From: Hirudo medicinalis
Taxonomy: Eukaryota > Annelida > Clitellata > Hirudinida > Hirudinidae
Assembly (NCBI GenBank): GCA_011800805.1
Contig: MPNW01000230.1
Coordinates: 39,721 to 103,720 of the forward strand
Direction of reading: 5' to 3'
DNA length: 64,000 nt
Shown: positions 1 through 12,130 of the stretch, in pieces
How the letters are laid out: every line of letters starts with the position of its first letter
Numbering within the stretch: the stretch's first letter is position 1
Program-made: the position numbers and the translations under genes
The notes under the pieces: generated by a model
Database searches by the model: none
What the model was told of the DNA's origin: nothing
What the model saw: the letters and a program-made list of their open reading frames with translations, nothing else

Positions 1-846
1 AAGTACCACATTTGAGGCCAGAGAGGATCGTTGAAGGCATTCTGGTTCGAATCTCTCTTCACTCGCTTCTTGATAACTTGCTGCTCTGCCCACAAAACCT
101 AAAGACATTAATCGACCGACGTCAACGTGCAATCTGCCGAAACGATCGGCAACGTCTCGGATAGCTCGCGAACGGCAATCAAGATTGCATTAAATTATTA
201 TTAGAACTTATTATTAGAAATTATTAGAACTAATTACAATTACCATGAAGTCGTGACGAACATCATACACATAGCATAATATTACGTACGTGTTTCGTAG
301 CAAATTGAGTGACAGAAATGCCACAAGGGTGAAAACTGGCAAAGTAAAGGTCAAACTTTTGAAAAGTTAAAATGTTATTGATCGAAGACTTCGATTACTG
401 AGTTTATTTAAAAAAAAGACAAAATACATAAATATATAAATATATCATATACCATTCAGTAAAAATTATCTTCATCATAACATGTGTCACTCAAGTTTAT
501 TGGAACTAAAAACTATTGAAAAAACACCCACTTCTGCATCATTGAGAAGCTTGGAGTGATGATGCTGACTAGATTTAACAGATCTTTTCCTAATGGACCT
601 ATGCTTGAAGGAATAATATCCTGGAATAATCTACACAGATAAAAATTACAACTTACAATATGCCTGATTAACAAACAAACCTTGAATCTATTACTAGATT
701 ACCTCATAAATAAACTCAAATCCATGCTGTGTGGCTAAATCTTTCGCTTTTTCAATTCCTCCATCAATTTTTACCGCCCAGTAATTTGAATAATAAGGCT
801 GACATAATACGGCACTCAAGTGAATGTAAAAAAACAACAAAATCAT
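1..846 (-). CDS. Furin/PC-type proprotein convertase, 5' part (partial)
   Basis: Encodes the signal peptide and prodomain of a kexin-like serine protease that cuts precursors after basic motifs in the secretory pathway. Three exons are seen: 703-846, 532-630 and 1-98, all joined in phase 0 with GT-AG sites. The chosen start (846) begins a hydrophobic segment [15 protein letters not shown]; an in-frame ATG at 924 would add 26 residues. The prodomain shows YWAVKIDGG, then [14 protein letters not shown] (inner cleavage region), then [16 protein letters not shown] (autocleavage site) and [11 protein letters not shown] at the start of the mature protein, all hallmark convertase segments. The catalytic domain lies beyond the left edge. 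The FNDP-W-P-MWY form resembles the PC5/PACE4 branch, but paralogue assignment is not safe. It is divergent from SMUG1, about 1.1 kb away. Confidence 0.88.
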
Positions 847-924
847 GGCAAATAAACGTACGAAAGTTCCTAAAATCCTAAGGTCTCCACAAATTTTACA
901 CGCTGTTAGAACGGCTATAAACAC

Positions 925-1954
925 AACAAAAATAAAGCGAAAATTTATGTTAGTACGTGAGGCTTCTGATTAAGAAGCATCAATTACACGAAGAGCCGCA
1001 GTTTTCATGCAGCGAAGAACCTGAGCTACAAACATGATTAATGTAAACAACTACATCATCAAGGAGGGGGTTGAATAGCTTGCAGTCACCTTAGTTACCT
1101 AAAATGTACAACTCGTACGTTACCTATTATAAAATCAAAATAGACGCATAACGCCATGTTTTTGGTGTCGATCCCGTAATCACAGTGATCCAATTTTCTG
1201 CATGAGGGGAGCGTTCACAAAGTACTCATCACGTATTTCCGTTACTGCATTACATAAGTATCAATACTCGCGACACATAAAAAAAATCGAGTATTGGATC
1301 GAAGTTGTCATCATAAACGAGTTGTATTAGGATAGCGAGCTTCTTCCAGCCAAGCCAAGCAATCCAAATTAATGCTTTATAATTCGAGATAAGAAATACA
1401 AAAAAGTGAAACTTGTCAAATTTTAACGTTCGCCAATTTTATTAGGTATGTTATATTATATTTTGATTTTCCTGTTATTTATTATGGTATGGTTTTGTTG
1501 TAAAAAGAATTATTATTGTTATAAGTTTCTCTCGAATGAATCTTACTTTGATTCCAGCTTTGCTAGTTAAATAGGACAAACATTTAATTAACAGTTTATG
1601 CTGCTTTTTTTTATTCAGATTCTGAATTAAATAGCCTGGTAAAAATGTAAATATTTGGCAGTCTATAATATAATATCAATAAATATTTATTCTTTATAAA
1701 TGCAAAAAGAAACTTTGTGAAGTTTTAATAATTGTACTTTTTTGCATTTGTATGTAACAAGCATCTCAACGAACTGGAGTTATTATTAATAAATTTAATA
1801 AATTAATAAATAATTATAAATCGGAGATAATCGAGAAAGAAACAAGCAATTTCTAGAGCATGCTATCAAACAGAATTAAGTCCGTTTTTACATCCCAGAA
1901 CATTTTTTATTTGTGTAAGTGACTGTTTTTGTGCGAGTTTTGATCTGCTCGCCT
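925..1954. other. Intergenic region between divergent convertase and SMUG1 genes
   Basis: About 1 kb of AT-rich sequence between two divergently oriented genes, so it presumably holds both promoters. I see no further coding exon, RNA gene or clear core promoter motif. A GTG-initiated extension of the SMUG1 frame back to 1919 has no start ATG. Confidence 0.5.
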
Positions 1955-3531
1955 ATGGAAGGTGAAGACTGGAAATATTTATTGCGCTTGGAGGAGAAAT
2001 TGTGTTGCAAACTGAACAATATTGATTTTCGGACGCCACCTAGTAAAATAGTATACGTTTACAATCCCATTGACTATGCAATTCAACTTCATCTAAGCTT
2101 CATTACACGATTTTTTACTTTTCCAAAAAAAGTGTTGTTTGTTGGCATGAATCCAGGTCCTTTTGGAATGGCCCAGACAGGAGTATTTAGTATTTATAAA
2201 GTTGTTAATGGGGGCGTTAGTTTACAATTTTGGGTTTGGACAGGTACCCTTTGGAGACGTTATAACCTCTCGTGACTGGCTCAGAGTGAAAGGCGTTGTT
2301 GGAAAAGTGTCATGCACTCATCCCAGCAAACCAATTCAGGGACTCAAATGTAGCAGAATTGAGGTTCTTAGGAAATAATTTAATCTTATTTGTTTTGTTC
2401 AAATCATGTCTAAATAGTATAAATATTTTAAATTAAATCCTAAAATAAAGTAACAATAATAACAATTGGCAGGTCAGTGGAGCAAGGTTTTGGGGTCTCT
2501 TTCGGAAGACTTTGAAGTTGTCTCCTGAAGAGTTTTTTGGAAGATGCTTTGTTTTGAATGTGTGTCCTTATTTATTTCTTGATGCAAATGGAAAGAACAT
2601 TTCTTTGGCTAACATCATCGCTCCTATCAGACATCAAGTAAGATGGAATTCTGACATAAAATCTTTTATGGTAATGGGCAAAGATAAATTCGTTGTTTTA
2701 GAGCAAAGGTTCAATAGTCTGGTTAAAAACCCTTAAATTATACTGTGTGAAGTGAAAATGATTAACATGTGTGGATGGCTAATATTTTGGAGACAAACCC
2801 CCAATTCAATGTTTGGAGTAAAAATGTTAATCAACTCAGTGACTATTTGTCATCTGCTATTCTTATTGATGCCGTTATTGAATCTGAACAGAAATTCAGA
2901 TTTTTGAAATATCACCACCAAAATAGTGGTTAATATTGGTATAATATTTAATAGTTATTTGAGTGTCTAAATGCTGACTATATGTTGTCAGATTGAAGCC
3001 TCCTGCAACTCTTTTCTCATGGAAGTCCTCAATTTGATTAAACCTGAAGTCATTGTTGGTGTTGGTCAATATGCCACTTCCAGAGTTCAAAAAGTTGTCC
3101 ATCTTATGAACTTACCGTGCACACTCACCAACATCGATAACCAAGATTCTGCATCAAATGCCAATCCTTCACATTTCAGCTCCTCTCCTAACGTAGCAGA
3201 TCGTCATTCGAATGCCATACATGATGCTTATTTGAAGATTCACACAAAATTAACCCAAAACATCCAAGATTTAGAAGTACAGAACAACTCCTCAAGCATC
3301 AAAGTTTCACCACTTTCAGAAATGGAGATGGCTTCTGATAAGCTGGTCAAAAGAGAAATCACGATGTCATCCTCACATCATAAAGACGATAATGCCACCT
3401 TTGTATGCCCAAAAGTAATCACATTAATGCATCCCAGCCCTGCAAATCCCACTGCAAATAGGGGGTGGGACAACATTGCCCTCAAGCAGCTGAAGGAATC
3501 TGGTGTCCTAGACTTTTTTAAATCAGAATGA
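1955..3531 (+). CDS. SMUG1: SMUG1 single-strand-selective uracil-DNA glycosylase
   Basis: Base-excision repair enzyme that removes uracil and 5-hydroxymethyluracil from nuclear DNA. Four exons (1955-2182, 2244-2363, 2473-2637, 2992-3531) join in phase 0 and give 350 residues. Motif 1 is GMNPGPFGMAQTGVPFG, split across the first intron. FCG-like segments follow (SGARFWGLFR, then FVLNVCPYLFL), the IVGVGQYA strand comes next, and motif 2 is HPSPANPTANRGW near the C-terminus. These are the family's active-site and DNA-intercalation signatures. The start ATG at 1955 sits just before the conserved LLRLEEKL helix. The protein is about 80 residues longer than vertebrate SMUG1 (about 270) because of a Ser/Asn/Lys-rich insert encoded at about 3130-3405, between the VGVG helix and motif 2. 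It converges with NAB. Confidence 0.95.
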
Positions 3532-3599
3532 TTTTCAGATTTGTTTAATTTTTCTTTAAGAACTGTGAGCAGATAAATTAAACATTTGAAATTGTTTTC

Positions 3600-3835
3600 A
3601 TGAAAATTCTGTAACCATCTCTTTTGTGTTTCTTTAACATTGAATCTCTGTAAAGGGTTCACATTATATTGTTCAGCAGTCCTCAGTCCTTCATTGAGGT
3701 GCAAGAAGAAGGCTGAGGTTGCCATCATACTTAACCTTTGAGGTTGAGAGTCTTCAAAATCAGGCAATAAATGGGGAGAATGGAAAGCAAAAATTCAGAG
3801 GGGATGAAGATCTGTGGTTGACATAATTTTGAAAT
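3600..3835 (-). pseudogene. Degenerate second copy of the NAB last exon
   Basis: The reverse complement matches the terminal NAB exon at 4656-4950 in order: a Pro/Phe-rich stretch, an EDS motif, then LHLNEGLRTAEQYN against [15 protein letters not shown]. The upstream third has an in-frame stop and substitutions are frequent throughout, so it looks like a decaying tandem duplication. It lies in the 1.1 kb between the SMUG1 stop and the NAB stop. The part from the EDS motif to about 3378 is still open on the minus strand, so use as an alternative terminal exon cannot be excluded. The rest of the spacer, 3836-4655, shows no recognisable feature; a T/A-rich run lies near 4000. Confidence 0.6.
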
Positions 3836-4655
3836 TGCATTTGTGTTGGATACTTTGTTTAACAACATAGCAAGCTCAAGAGAAGACAAGAAATCCCTTA
3901 ATAAATTTGTAGAAGCATGTAATTGATGGTAACACATCAGGTTCTTTGAGAAAGAGATTGAATAGCAAATTTCTGCTGAGGTTAAGTTTAAAAATTAAAA
4001 ATTTTTTTTTTAATTTAAAAAAAAACTGACTTTGCCTGACAAGTCGAATTTAGTCCGACGTCAGTAATCGACTTTATTGCTCTCACACTTCATAAAGACA
4101 AGTTGGCAAGTTCTTCTGAATAAAACTTTGAATGATCTCTGACATGTGAGGAGGACTCACAATGAGAATGGCTTCACAAGAGAAACCTTTGAACACACTC
4201 AAACGATTTGATTTCAAGAACTTCTTCCAAGAAATATATGTAGCTGGTTAGACAAATTAATAAATAGATGATGGCTCCGAACTCTGAAAAGTCAGAACTT
4301 TTCAATTTCTTCTCGTGAAATGGACTCTGTTGATGCCTGTTGATGAAACATCTCCAAGGAAACTTGTCCTGATTATGAGGTGTTCGTTCGATGCTTTAAT
4401 GCTCTTATTAATTTAACAATATCCATCCAAGGTCGCATCTTACGGTGATGATTCTCCAAATAATTCTCAATCACAAACACACAATCGACAAATACTCACT
4501 GGCACGTGTGCGACCGAGTGCAGTGATAATATGCCAATGGAAGCTGTTATTTTTGACTTCTCTAAAGGAAATTGATTTTTCAAAATTAGTTTGAACGTAA
4601 TTTTCCATATTATCAATTAAAAGTTTGAAATTGTTCATATAAAAATGAAGCAACT

Positions 4656-7276
4656 CTATGTGTGTAGTTGTCTCTTTAGGACTTTTTCAACTTTGTTTGA
4701 GTCTTCATCCAAGGCACTCATACCATATTGTCGGGCAATCTTCAGACCCTCCTCAAGGAGGCTGAGCTCACCATCACCTTTCAAGGTCAACTTGAGGTCA
4801 TCAGAGTCTTCACGACCAGGCAACAAGAGGGAAGATGGAGATGGAAAGTGGTCGTTGAATGAGCAACTTTTACCCCAAGAGAGTGGAGTTTGGAAGAGAC
4901 CAAGGGAATTCAAAGGGGATGAAAACCCATTCATCTGCGAGGTTGCATTTCTGCCAAGGAAACAAAGTTCATTTACAAAACAGCTTTCATTATTAGGGCA
5001 TATAGTAAGACTGTAATAAATGTGAAAATAACAACATAGAAAGGTCTGAAAAATATTTATTCCAAAGCAGAAATGCCTACATGGAGGGATCTGGAGAATA
5101 ACTGATTTTTGGCACTTTTGAGGGAGTAACACAGTCATTGTCCCCTGTCTGATTAAGTGGATAATCTTTTGATCTGAAATCGCCACTGAAATAACTGATC
5201 ATGTACATATTCATTGTCATCATAATTTTCACCTCCGATAAAATGCCATTAATGGAGTCGAACCTGTATTGGACTCTCGTGAGTTGAAGTCCTGCCTCCT
5301 TGACAACTTGTCTGGCTTGGAAGAACAGATCTTCTCTCCGAGTTATCAGGGAAGGTCTATGCAGGCACAATTGGGCAGCAGCTTCATTCACACACATCTG
5401 AAACATCAGCATAAAATTTTAGAGGTGGGAGTGCTGCTCATAACCTGTCGAAACATTCCCCTTTAAATCCAAAAACGTTTGTCATCGACCGACGACTACG
5501 TCCTCGACGGCAACCGATCGTTTAAATTAGCAGTCTCACCTCGTGGAAATTAAGTTGCTTGTTTTTGCTTCTTTTGGAATCAAACCTCCCATAAATGGCT
5601 CCGTATTTCCTGAACAACTCGAGTCGAGTGTCATCATCCATCGGAAGAGACATGGCTTCCTGCACGATCGTCGGTGCATTAGAAATTAATTTACCTCGAA
5701 AAGATGAATGGGCACACCTCGATTTCTCTGTCGAGCGGCTTTTTTACGTTCAGCGGCTTCGGAGCATAAAGCGGTAAATGTTTCGCACGATCCGAGGCCG
5801 CTCGTTCGATCGCCTCGACTTGGAGGTCGGATAATTTGTTGTCGTTCGATTGAAGCATCAAATCCATCTGAAAATAGTTTAAATTAAAAACCAATCATAG
5901 CAATGAGGAGAGAAGCAATGTATATTCCTGGAGCAGCAAATTAAATCATTCATTTCTGGTTTGAAACCTTGAATGAATAAATGGATCTAAATGTAACCCA
6001 GATCAAGTGAAAGAATGCAATGCTTAATTTTGAATTTATAGCAAAAATCATTTTTCATCACTGCTGACACTAGTGTGTCTTGACTGAAATATGCGACCAT
6101 TCGATGATGCTCTGAAATTGGAGTTAAAAACAGTTGCAGAGAAAAACGTTTCATTTGTGGAATTCGGTCCGACCTGTGAGTTGTTCGTCTCGTGATCGGA
6201 TGCGTCACTGGTCGGAGAGCAGGATTTATTCTGAGGTTGGAATGATTGATGGAAAGGTTCTGGAGGAGGTTGCTGTAATTGATTATTTGTCAATCTTTAT
6301 CAATAGCAGCATCTAATAACGGGAACGAAAACCAACATCCAATAAATAAGTTTAAGGGTGAAACACTTTAAGCTTACTGTGATAAGATTCCTTAGTAGTG
6401 AATGACCCTGTACTGACCTCCCATTTTCAACTTCATAAGTTTGGTTTGAGGTTATTTTTTTGAGAGGTATTTTGAATTTTTCTGTAGAAATTCAATGGAT
6501 AATGCATGCTATGGCATAACATATTGAAATAAATATTTAAGGTTCAAAATACTTAATCACATGATTAAAAATGATCATCAATGATGCTAGTTGTCAAATA
6601 TCAACAATTGAAATTGATGACATTTCACCATTCATTTAGATTTATTTATGTCACATTATTGGTAGTAATGTTTCCCATTGCTTTCAGTGTCTTAAATGGC
6701 ACATGAGTTAAAACCATAAAAAATTAATACCAGGAAAAAGAGCCCACTCTTGTAGGGCTTTCTGTAGCCTCCTGACATGCAGAGGTTTTGATGCCATCCC
6801 AACAAGTGCCATGATTTCTAAGAATTCATCCTCACCAGCCTCACACAACTGCTGCACATCATCTCCACCTGTGTGCAACAACTTCTTTAAATCCATTTCA
6901 TGAACATTGACTTGAGTCACTTGAGTGAAAAAGACATCAGCACAAATTAATTGATTCTGTATTCATGCTGACAAATGAACATAACCATATTTGACCCTTG
7001 CAAGTTCACTAATAAACATTTTTTACAAATAAATTGCACACATTAGAAATGTGTAAAAGGTTATTGTCATTCTCTTGAAAAACTATTAATTCAAATAGAG
7101 AGCATTTGCATAAATTTTATGTGACTTATAAACGAACGTTAACCCTGTGCTATAAAATCGCCGAAGTATTGCGTGAGGTTTGCCTTTTCTAAGACGCAAT
7201 ACAGGACAACTTCACTGGCTGACTGAGGAACTGTTGGTTTGGAAGGAGTTGACACACATGTTCCTAAGCGATCCAT
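4656..7276 (-). CDS. NAB: NAB (NGFI-A/EGR-binding) transcriptional co-repressor
   Basis: Nuclear cofactor that binds EGR zinc-finger activators and represses them. Exons: 7144-7276, 6731-6868, probable 6174-6272, 5718-5867, 5540-5659, 5264-5397, 5081-5185 and 4656-4950. NCD1 is unmistakable: [20 protein letters not shown], then [20 protein letters not shown] and [22 protein letters not shown]2 is spread over three exons: [15 protein letters not shown], then [20 protein letters not shown]. The serine- and proline-rich linker exon (6174-6272) has good splice sites but its phase does not fit exon 2, so a small exon in 6273-6730 is missing from this model. From exon 4 to the stop the phases agree. 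The start ATG at 7276 gives a short leader before NCD1. Identity is certain; the linker is not. Confidence 0.9.
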
Positions 7277-9282
7277 TGCTCGGCTAAGCCTATTCCATAC
7301 GAATGGAAAAATAATAAAAATATTATTTTTCAGGTGATCGTAATGCTTAATTAACGACTATAAAATGTAATCCCATACACGGTAAATTTTTAAACTTGAT
7401 ACGTTAGGCCTTGTAAAAGCGCTCACCGATGTGCGAAATAACGATAATATAACGATTGCGAAACAAGTTTTGAACGACATACATAAAGATGACAAGTGGT
7501 TAGAAAACCAATTTTAAATAAACGTAGTGAAATGTAGCTCTAAAGCTGCCTTACCTGAAGCGAGCAACCGAGTGATAAATCAAAAGTTCGCACGCCTCTA
7601 CGAAGTCGACGACGCAAGACTTTTTGGGGCCTTCAGAACATCGGAGGCAATTAATCAATTAGGAAGGACACTCGACGAAAGTTGATCGGAACGACCGGCC
7701 TGAGACCAAACTAGTTCCTAGTACTGTTCGAACGAAGCAAGCCAGCCTTAGTAGGACGGGCTGGTGTTTTTAATTGAATGCACAATGACAAAACTAGAAG
7801 GCAGGCCTCTCACACAGCACACAGACCTCCTCTTGCCTACCTAAACAACTTTCAACAACCACCACACGCACCCGAGCACAGTTATGTACATAACCCTGAG
7901 GCACGTTTCTCGCATAGACACAAAGAGAAACGATTGAGCCGTGCACTAGCTGACTGGATCGAGTAGGTTGTACCGTGGGTACCAGGGCGGGAGAGAGATG
8001 TTGATGTAGGAGCGAGAGGAGAGAGCCAGGGAGGCGCAGCACGGAACGAATCGTGCGTTTGTGCGTGAAACCTATGTGCAACAAATGCCCCGAAGTGTGT
8101 TTTGGGGAGCACGCCCACATCTGCCACCGTTTGAGAAGGGTAGGGCATGCGGGCTCCTACACAGCGAGAGTCCGAGTCTCCTGCCGAACAAAGCATGAGT
8201 TCAGTTCCCTGCTGGTAGATGTGCTGTGGACACCCAGAGGGAATTAAGTTCAGAATCTTCGAATTTCACATTCACCAATTAATCGTAGCATTAAACAGCA
8301 AACAGACCGAGATATGGAAGCAAGTTATTGTTTTGATCAGTGGGGATGGAAAAAGCGCGAGGACAGTAACAGTAATCATACTCGCTTCCAACCCCGGTTA
8401 ATGATCGAGGTCCCTTCCAATTTACTTTTAGTGGTTGTATTCTATTCCTCCATAGATTTTGCTTTACCAGTGACCCATTGAGTGGTTGCAACGTGTACTT
8501 GTGGATTACTTGCTAGTTATGAATAAAATTTGGTTGAAGTGCGTCACCCTTTTAAATACTTTTTAAATAGTTAAGGGCTTGACATGGACCACTCATGTTC
8601 TTTATCTGCCCACAGTTGAATGATTCCACCGCCCACCCGCCAGGCTCCCCACAACCGAGCCGCGTGCACACCCACTGAGACGTCGCCCTCCCGGAGCCAG
8701 CATTCCTGCATTTGTGCACTCCATATCGTCTACGGACTTTCTCTCGCTCAGAAAATATATAAAAATTATATTAATTATTTAGTTACAATGGTATTAATAT
8801 TGTTGAATGTCTCCATTATAGGATTGCTCGGGGACTCGAGAGAAAAAACGCCCGGGGACTTGAGACATCTGGTTTGAATATTTATTAAGCACAACTGATC
8901 AACCGAGCTAATAACATTATTCACTTGTCAGGGTTTGTGGGCGAACTCATCTCAAGTATTTCGAATGTTTTTGTGGGTCACACAACCATCTTCTCCAGCA
9001 TCTTCATCTCCTTTCAAAACTATGCAAGCACCTCTGCGAGGGGAGAAAGTGTGCTGTCGTACCCATTGTATTAATCACCATCCATTAATAACTTTTGATG
9101 ACCTCCATCCTCACTATAATATTAATTTGGAAATAAAATTCTGTTAACTCCTTAACAATAAACATATTTTAAACAACAAAAATTTCAGTTCTGTCGCTTT
9201 TATCTCAAAACTCTCATATCTTTTTTTCAAATTCCACTGTTACGTTTCATTTGTTGTTGCCCTCGCCATTCTATGTTTTGGT
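7277..9282. other. 5' flank of NAB; GC-richer segment, no gene recognised
   Basis: The block about 7550-8250 is richer in G, C and CpG than its surroundings and is open in several frames on both strands, none giving a recognisable protein. This fits the promoter or 5' untranslated region of NAB. Near 8600-9150 two short plus-strand frames show no known motif. No tRNA or other RNA gene was seen. Confidence 0.35.
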
Positions 9283-9471
9283 GTCACATTCAGTGGCATA
9301 GCTAGGGGAAGCGGCCGTGCCCAGGGGGCCTCAAATTAATAATGCTAAGGGGAGAAGACAGCAAATTATCAGGGGCGCCAAAATTGGATAACAAATTAAT
9401 AATGTTAAGGAGGGGAGAAAGGCACTAAATTATCAGGCGCCAAATTCCCTGGCTAAGCCTCTGGCCACATT
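9283..9471. mobile_element. hAT-type MITE with 8-bp target duplication
   Basis: A 173-base element (9291-9463) has imperfect terminal inverted repeats: CAGTGGCATAGCTAGGG on the left, and the right end reads CAGAGGCTTAGCCAGGG in reverse complement. It is flanked by GTCACATT (9283-9290) and GCCACATT (9464-9471), an 8-base target duplication with one mismatch. Termini starting with CAG and 8-base duplications are typical of the hAT superfamily. Inside, a segment of about 65 bases with an AATTAATAATG-TAAGG core is tandemly duplicated. There is no coding capacity, so any movement would need a transposase from elsewhere. Confidence 0.8.
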
Positions 9472-10129
9472 TATGTAGAGAGTAATAGTTTGCCTTTTAG
9501 CAAAATTAATAATTAATGTGAATTTTTGGACAAAGTAAGCTATAATACCGAAAGTGATTCAGAGTTGAATTTTCAACCTCGTCAACAATGTCTCTGCTGC
9601 AATAAATATTTTGAGGGAGTGATTCAAGATCAAAGTTTCAAACAAAGTTGGGCTCCACTCCATTATCTGATATAGTTTTAAGCTGATGAGCTCCACATTT
9701 TCACAGCACAAACATTGTAACTTTTGAGCGACAAATTAAATTTTTTAACATGTTCCCCTCATATATTATGAGGCAATTGGAACAACACAAACAGGAATTG
9801 ATAATGCCAACTAGCACAGTTTAAAATTAAAGGAATTAATGTTGTTTGTAGCTTTGCAAGAATTAATGCATATGTGGAGTTGTAAACTAATTGAAAATTT
9901 AGTAATTTATGATATGAATATCTCAAAATGTAAAAAAAAGAAAAAGAAATATGTAACCAACCACCATAACATACCAAGACTCATACTTAAATCAGCCTTA
10001 CAAAATCCATGCTCGATCCCTTCGTTAAATTAATGGTTAGGAAACAAAAAATAATTAAATACAACTTACAGTGTCTACAATTTTAGGTCTGACCTCATTT
10101 TAAAGGAACAGCTATTTCTGAGGTAGCAT

Positions 10130-10577
10130 GAATACATATTTAAATTAATTGTCATTGTTAATGTTGCGCTATCATAATTATTAATACAATAACTATTAAT
10201 ATGCTCAGTAATAATAACATATACTACTACTAATAATAATAATATTATTATATTATAATATATAATATACATTAATTATTATTATATTACAATATATGTT
10301 AATTATAATTTTAATTATTTAATATATAATTATATTATATGATATAACAATAATATCATTATATAATAATATTGTTATAATATAATGTAATAATATTATA
10401 CATAATTATATTATGCAATTAATAATTATTAATATTATATAATATTATAATAACATTATTATTAATTTTTTTATTATTATTATTATTGTTATTACTGAGC
10501 ATATTAATAGTTATTGTATTAATCATTATGATAGCGCAATATTAATAATGACAATTAATTTTAATATTAATTTATTC
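10130..10577. repeat. Long inverted repeat with AT-rich loop
   Basis: The arm at about 10130-10218 reappears inverted at about 10487-10577 with roughly 90 percent identity; a shared landmark is ATTAATATGCTCAGTAATAA and its reverse complement. The arms enclose about 270 bases of almost pure A/T made of ATT and TAT words, which itself can fold. A third partial match to the arm tip (ATAACTATTAATATGCT) lies at about 10650. There are no terminal repeats or target duplication of a known element class. Transcription would give a long hairpin RNA. Confidence 0.75.
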
Positions 10578-10679
10578 ATAATAAAGATTTAATAATTATT
10601 ATTATTAATTTTAATATTATAATTAATATAATATTATTATTATTATTATAACTATTAATATGCTGTGGCGAATTTTACT

Positions 10680-11952
10680 TCGTTCGAGTTGTTGTTTGAA
10701 TGATTACCTCTTTATCTTACATGCCCTGGTTTGAATGAATTTGACTTAATGATTTGAGAATGACCTTAATAAACAATTAAATGACGATTAATGGTCTCAT
10801 GCGAAAGAATGTGAGAATAATATTAATATTACCTAAAACTAATTAGAATTGACATCGTGGGAGATGATGGCTCAATTGATGTTCAGTAACTCCAAATGGC
10901 AATTTAATATTTAAGGTTAGGATTAGGCCCGCTACAATTGAAAATTGTAAATAATGATAACAAGCGCTGATAAACATTATTGCTAACAATAATAGTTAAT
11001 TATATAAAAATGAGTTATATAGATTCCATAGCATTCAATAAATGGATATTCTCTCTCAATAATCTAAAAGGGAACAGATCTTGACATCTGTTGTGCGTTT
11101 CATCGTGTACAGTTACAAGCTCAAGATGTCACCCACGTCAACCGTTTGAAGTCAACAATTTTCAATCGTAAAATGAGTTGCGGTTAGGAATCGACCGGGA
11201 CCCCCGGCCAATTTTAGTCGTGGAATAACACACTGCTCTGAAGTTATGCTTGGAAACTTAGTAATGTTTTCCTAATATTTGGCAAAAGATTCACCCTGTG
11301 CTTCTGAACGCACTTCGCCATTTTGAACTCCCTTTCACTATCATTTGATCCGTTGCATCATGATCCCTGAGATGATTTGGACAACGACCAGACTTGAGCT
11401 GGGAAGCGTGCTTAAATAAAGTCTTGCTAGCTATGCCAAGGCTGATAAATCGTTCTGGTACATTTTCAAAAGGAAAGATGGTTATCCGAGACAACTATAT
11501 GTCTCTTCTTCATGAATGGCTCTATATTCCTCACTCTGGCTACTCCAGCACAGGGACGTCATTTTAGCCTTTTCCAACAAAATCTCAATATATGACACTG
11601 GGGGCAAACCCTCGCACAACTTGAAGAGATGACACCTTTCTTTTCTTTTTAGCCTAAAGTCAGGGGGGGGGGCAAGGATCACTTTTTTCGTTCGACTCTA
11701 AAAACTTTCAAGTCAAGGCCTTTCGTAATAGAATTATTAATATCAAGAATCTATACAGAACTCATTGTATAAACTCAATGAATTCACAATCAATCAGTCG
11801 TTATTTGTCAAATTTTCAGCTGCCCACTTGCATGTCCTGATAACATGACCTCCAAAATCCATCAAAGAATCAGTAAAAGATAATCACCTAAAAACGAATA
11901 AACATCAAAATGAATTCAAAAGCAATGACAAAGCATTCTCATCACCTTATCA
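10680..11952. other. Intergenic stretch, nothing recognised
   Basis: No exon, RNA gene or repeat that I recognise. Minus-strand open frames at about 11290-11680 contain one short segment that vaguely resembles the C-terminus of a non-LTR reverse transcriptase, but not enough to name. Confidence 0.4.
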
Positions 11953-12130
11953 CCCATAGCCAGGGCCGCCAGCAGAAATTTCGGGCACCTAGGCATAGCA
12001 ACCACGAGCCAAGAGTGTTATGTCAATTTGGTAATGGAAAAGCAAAAAAAAGGATGTGATTGTGATATTTTAAAGCCCGGGCGGACCCCCCAAAATAACC
12101 GGGCCCCTCGGCACTTGCCCTGTCCATAGC
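11953..12130. mobile_element. Second hAT-type MITE family
   Basis: A 162-base element at 11961-12122 starts with CAGGGCCGCC and ends with GCACTTGCCCTG, giving short CAGGGC inverted termini and GC-rich ends around an AT-rich centre. Flanks are CCCATAGC (11953-11960) and TCCATAGC (12123-12130), an 8-base target duplication with one mismatch. It is unrelated in sequence to the element at 9.3 kb. Non-coding. Confidence 0.75.

Noticed and set aside
7778..8247. Several overlapping open frames on both strands
   Set aside because: They arise because the segment is GC-rich with few stops; none has a motif, splice context or bias that singles out one frame.
11291..11682. Minus-strand frames with a faint similarity to a LINE reverse transcriptase tail
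   Set aside because: Only a short K-RK--HLFKL-EGL-like stretch; too weak to name an element.
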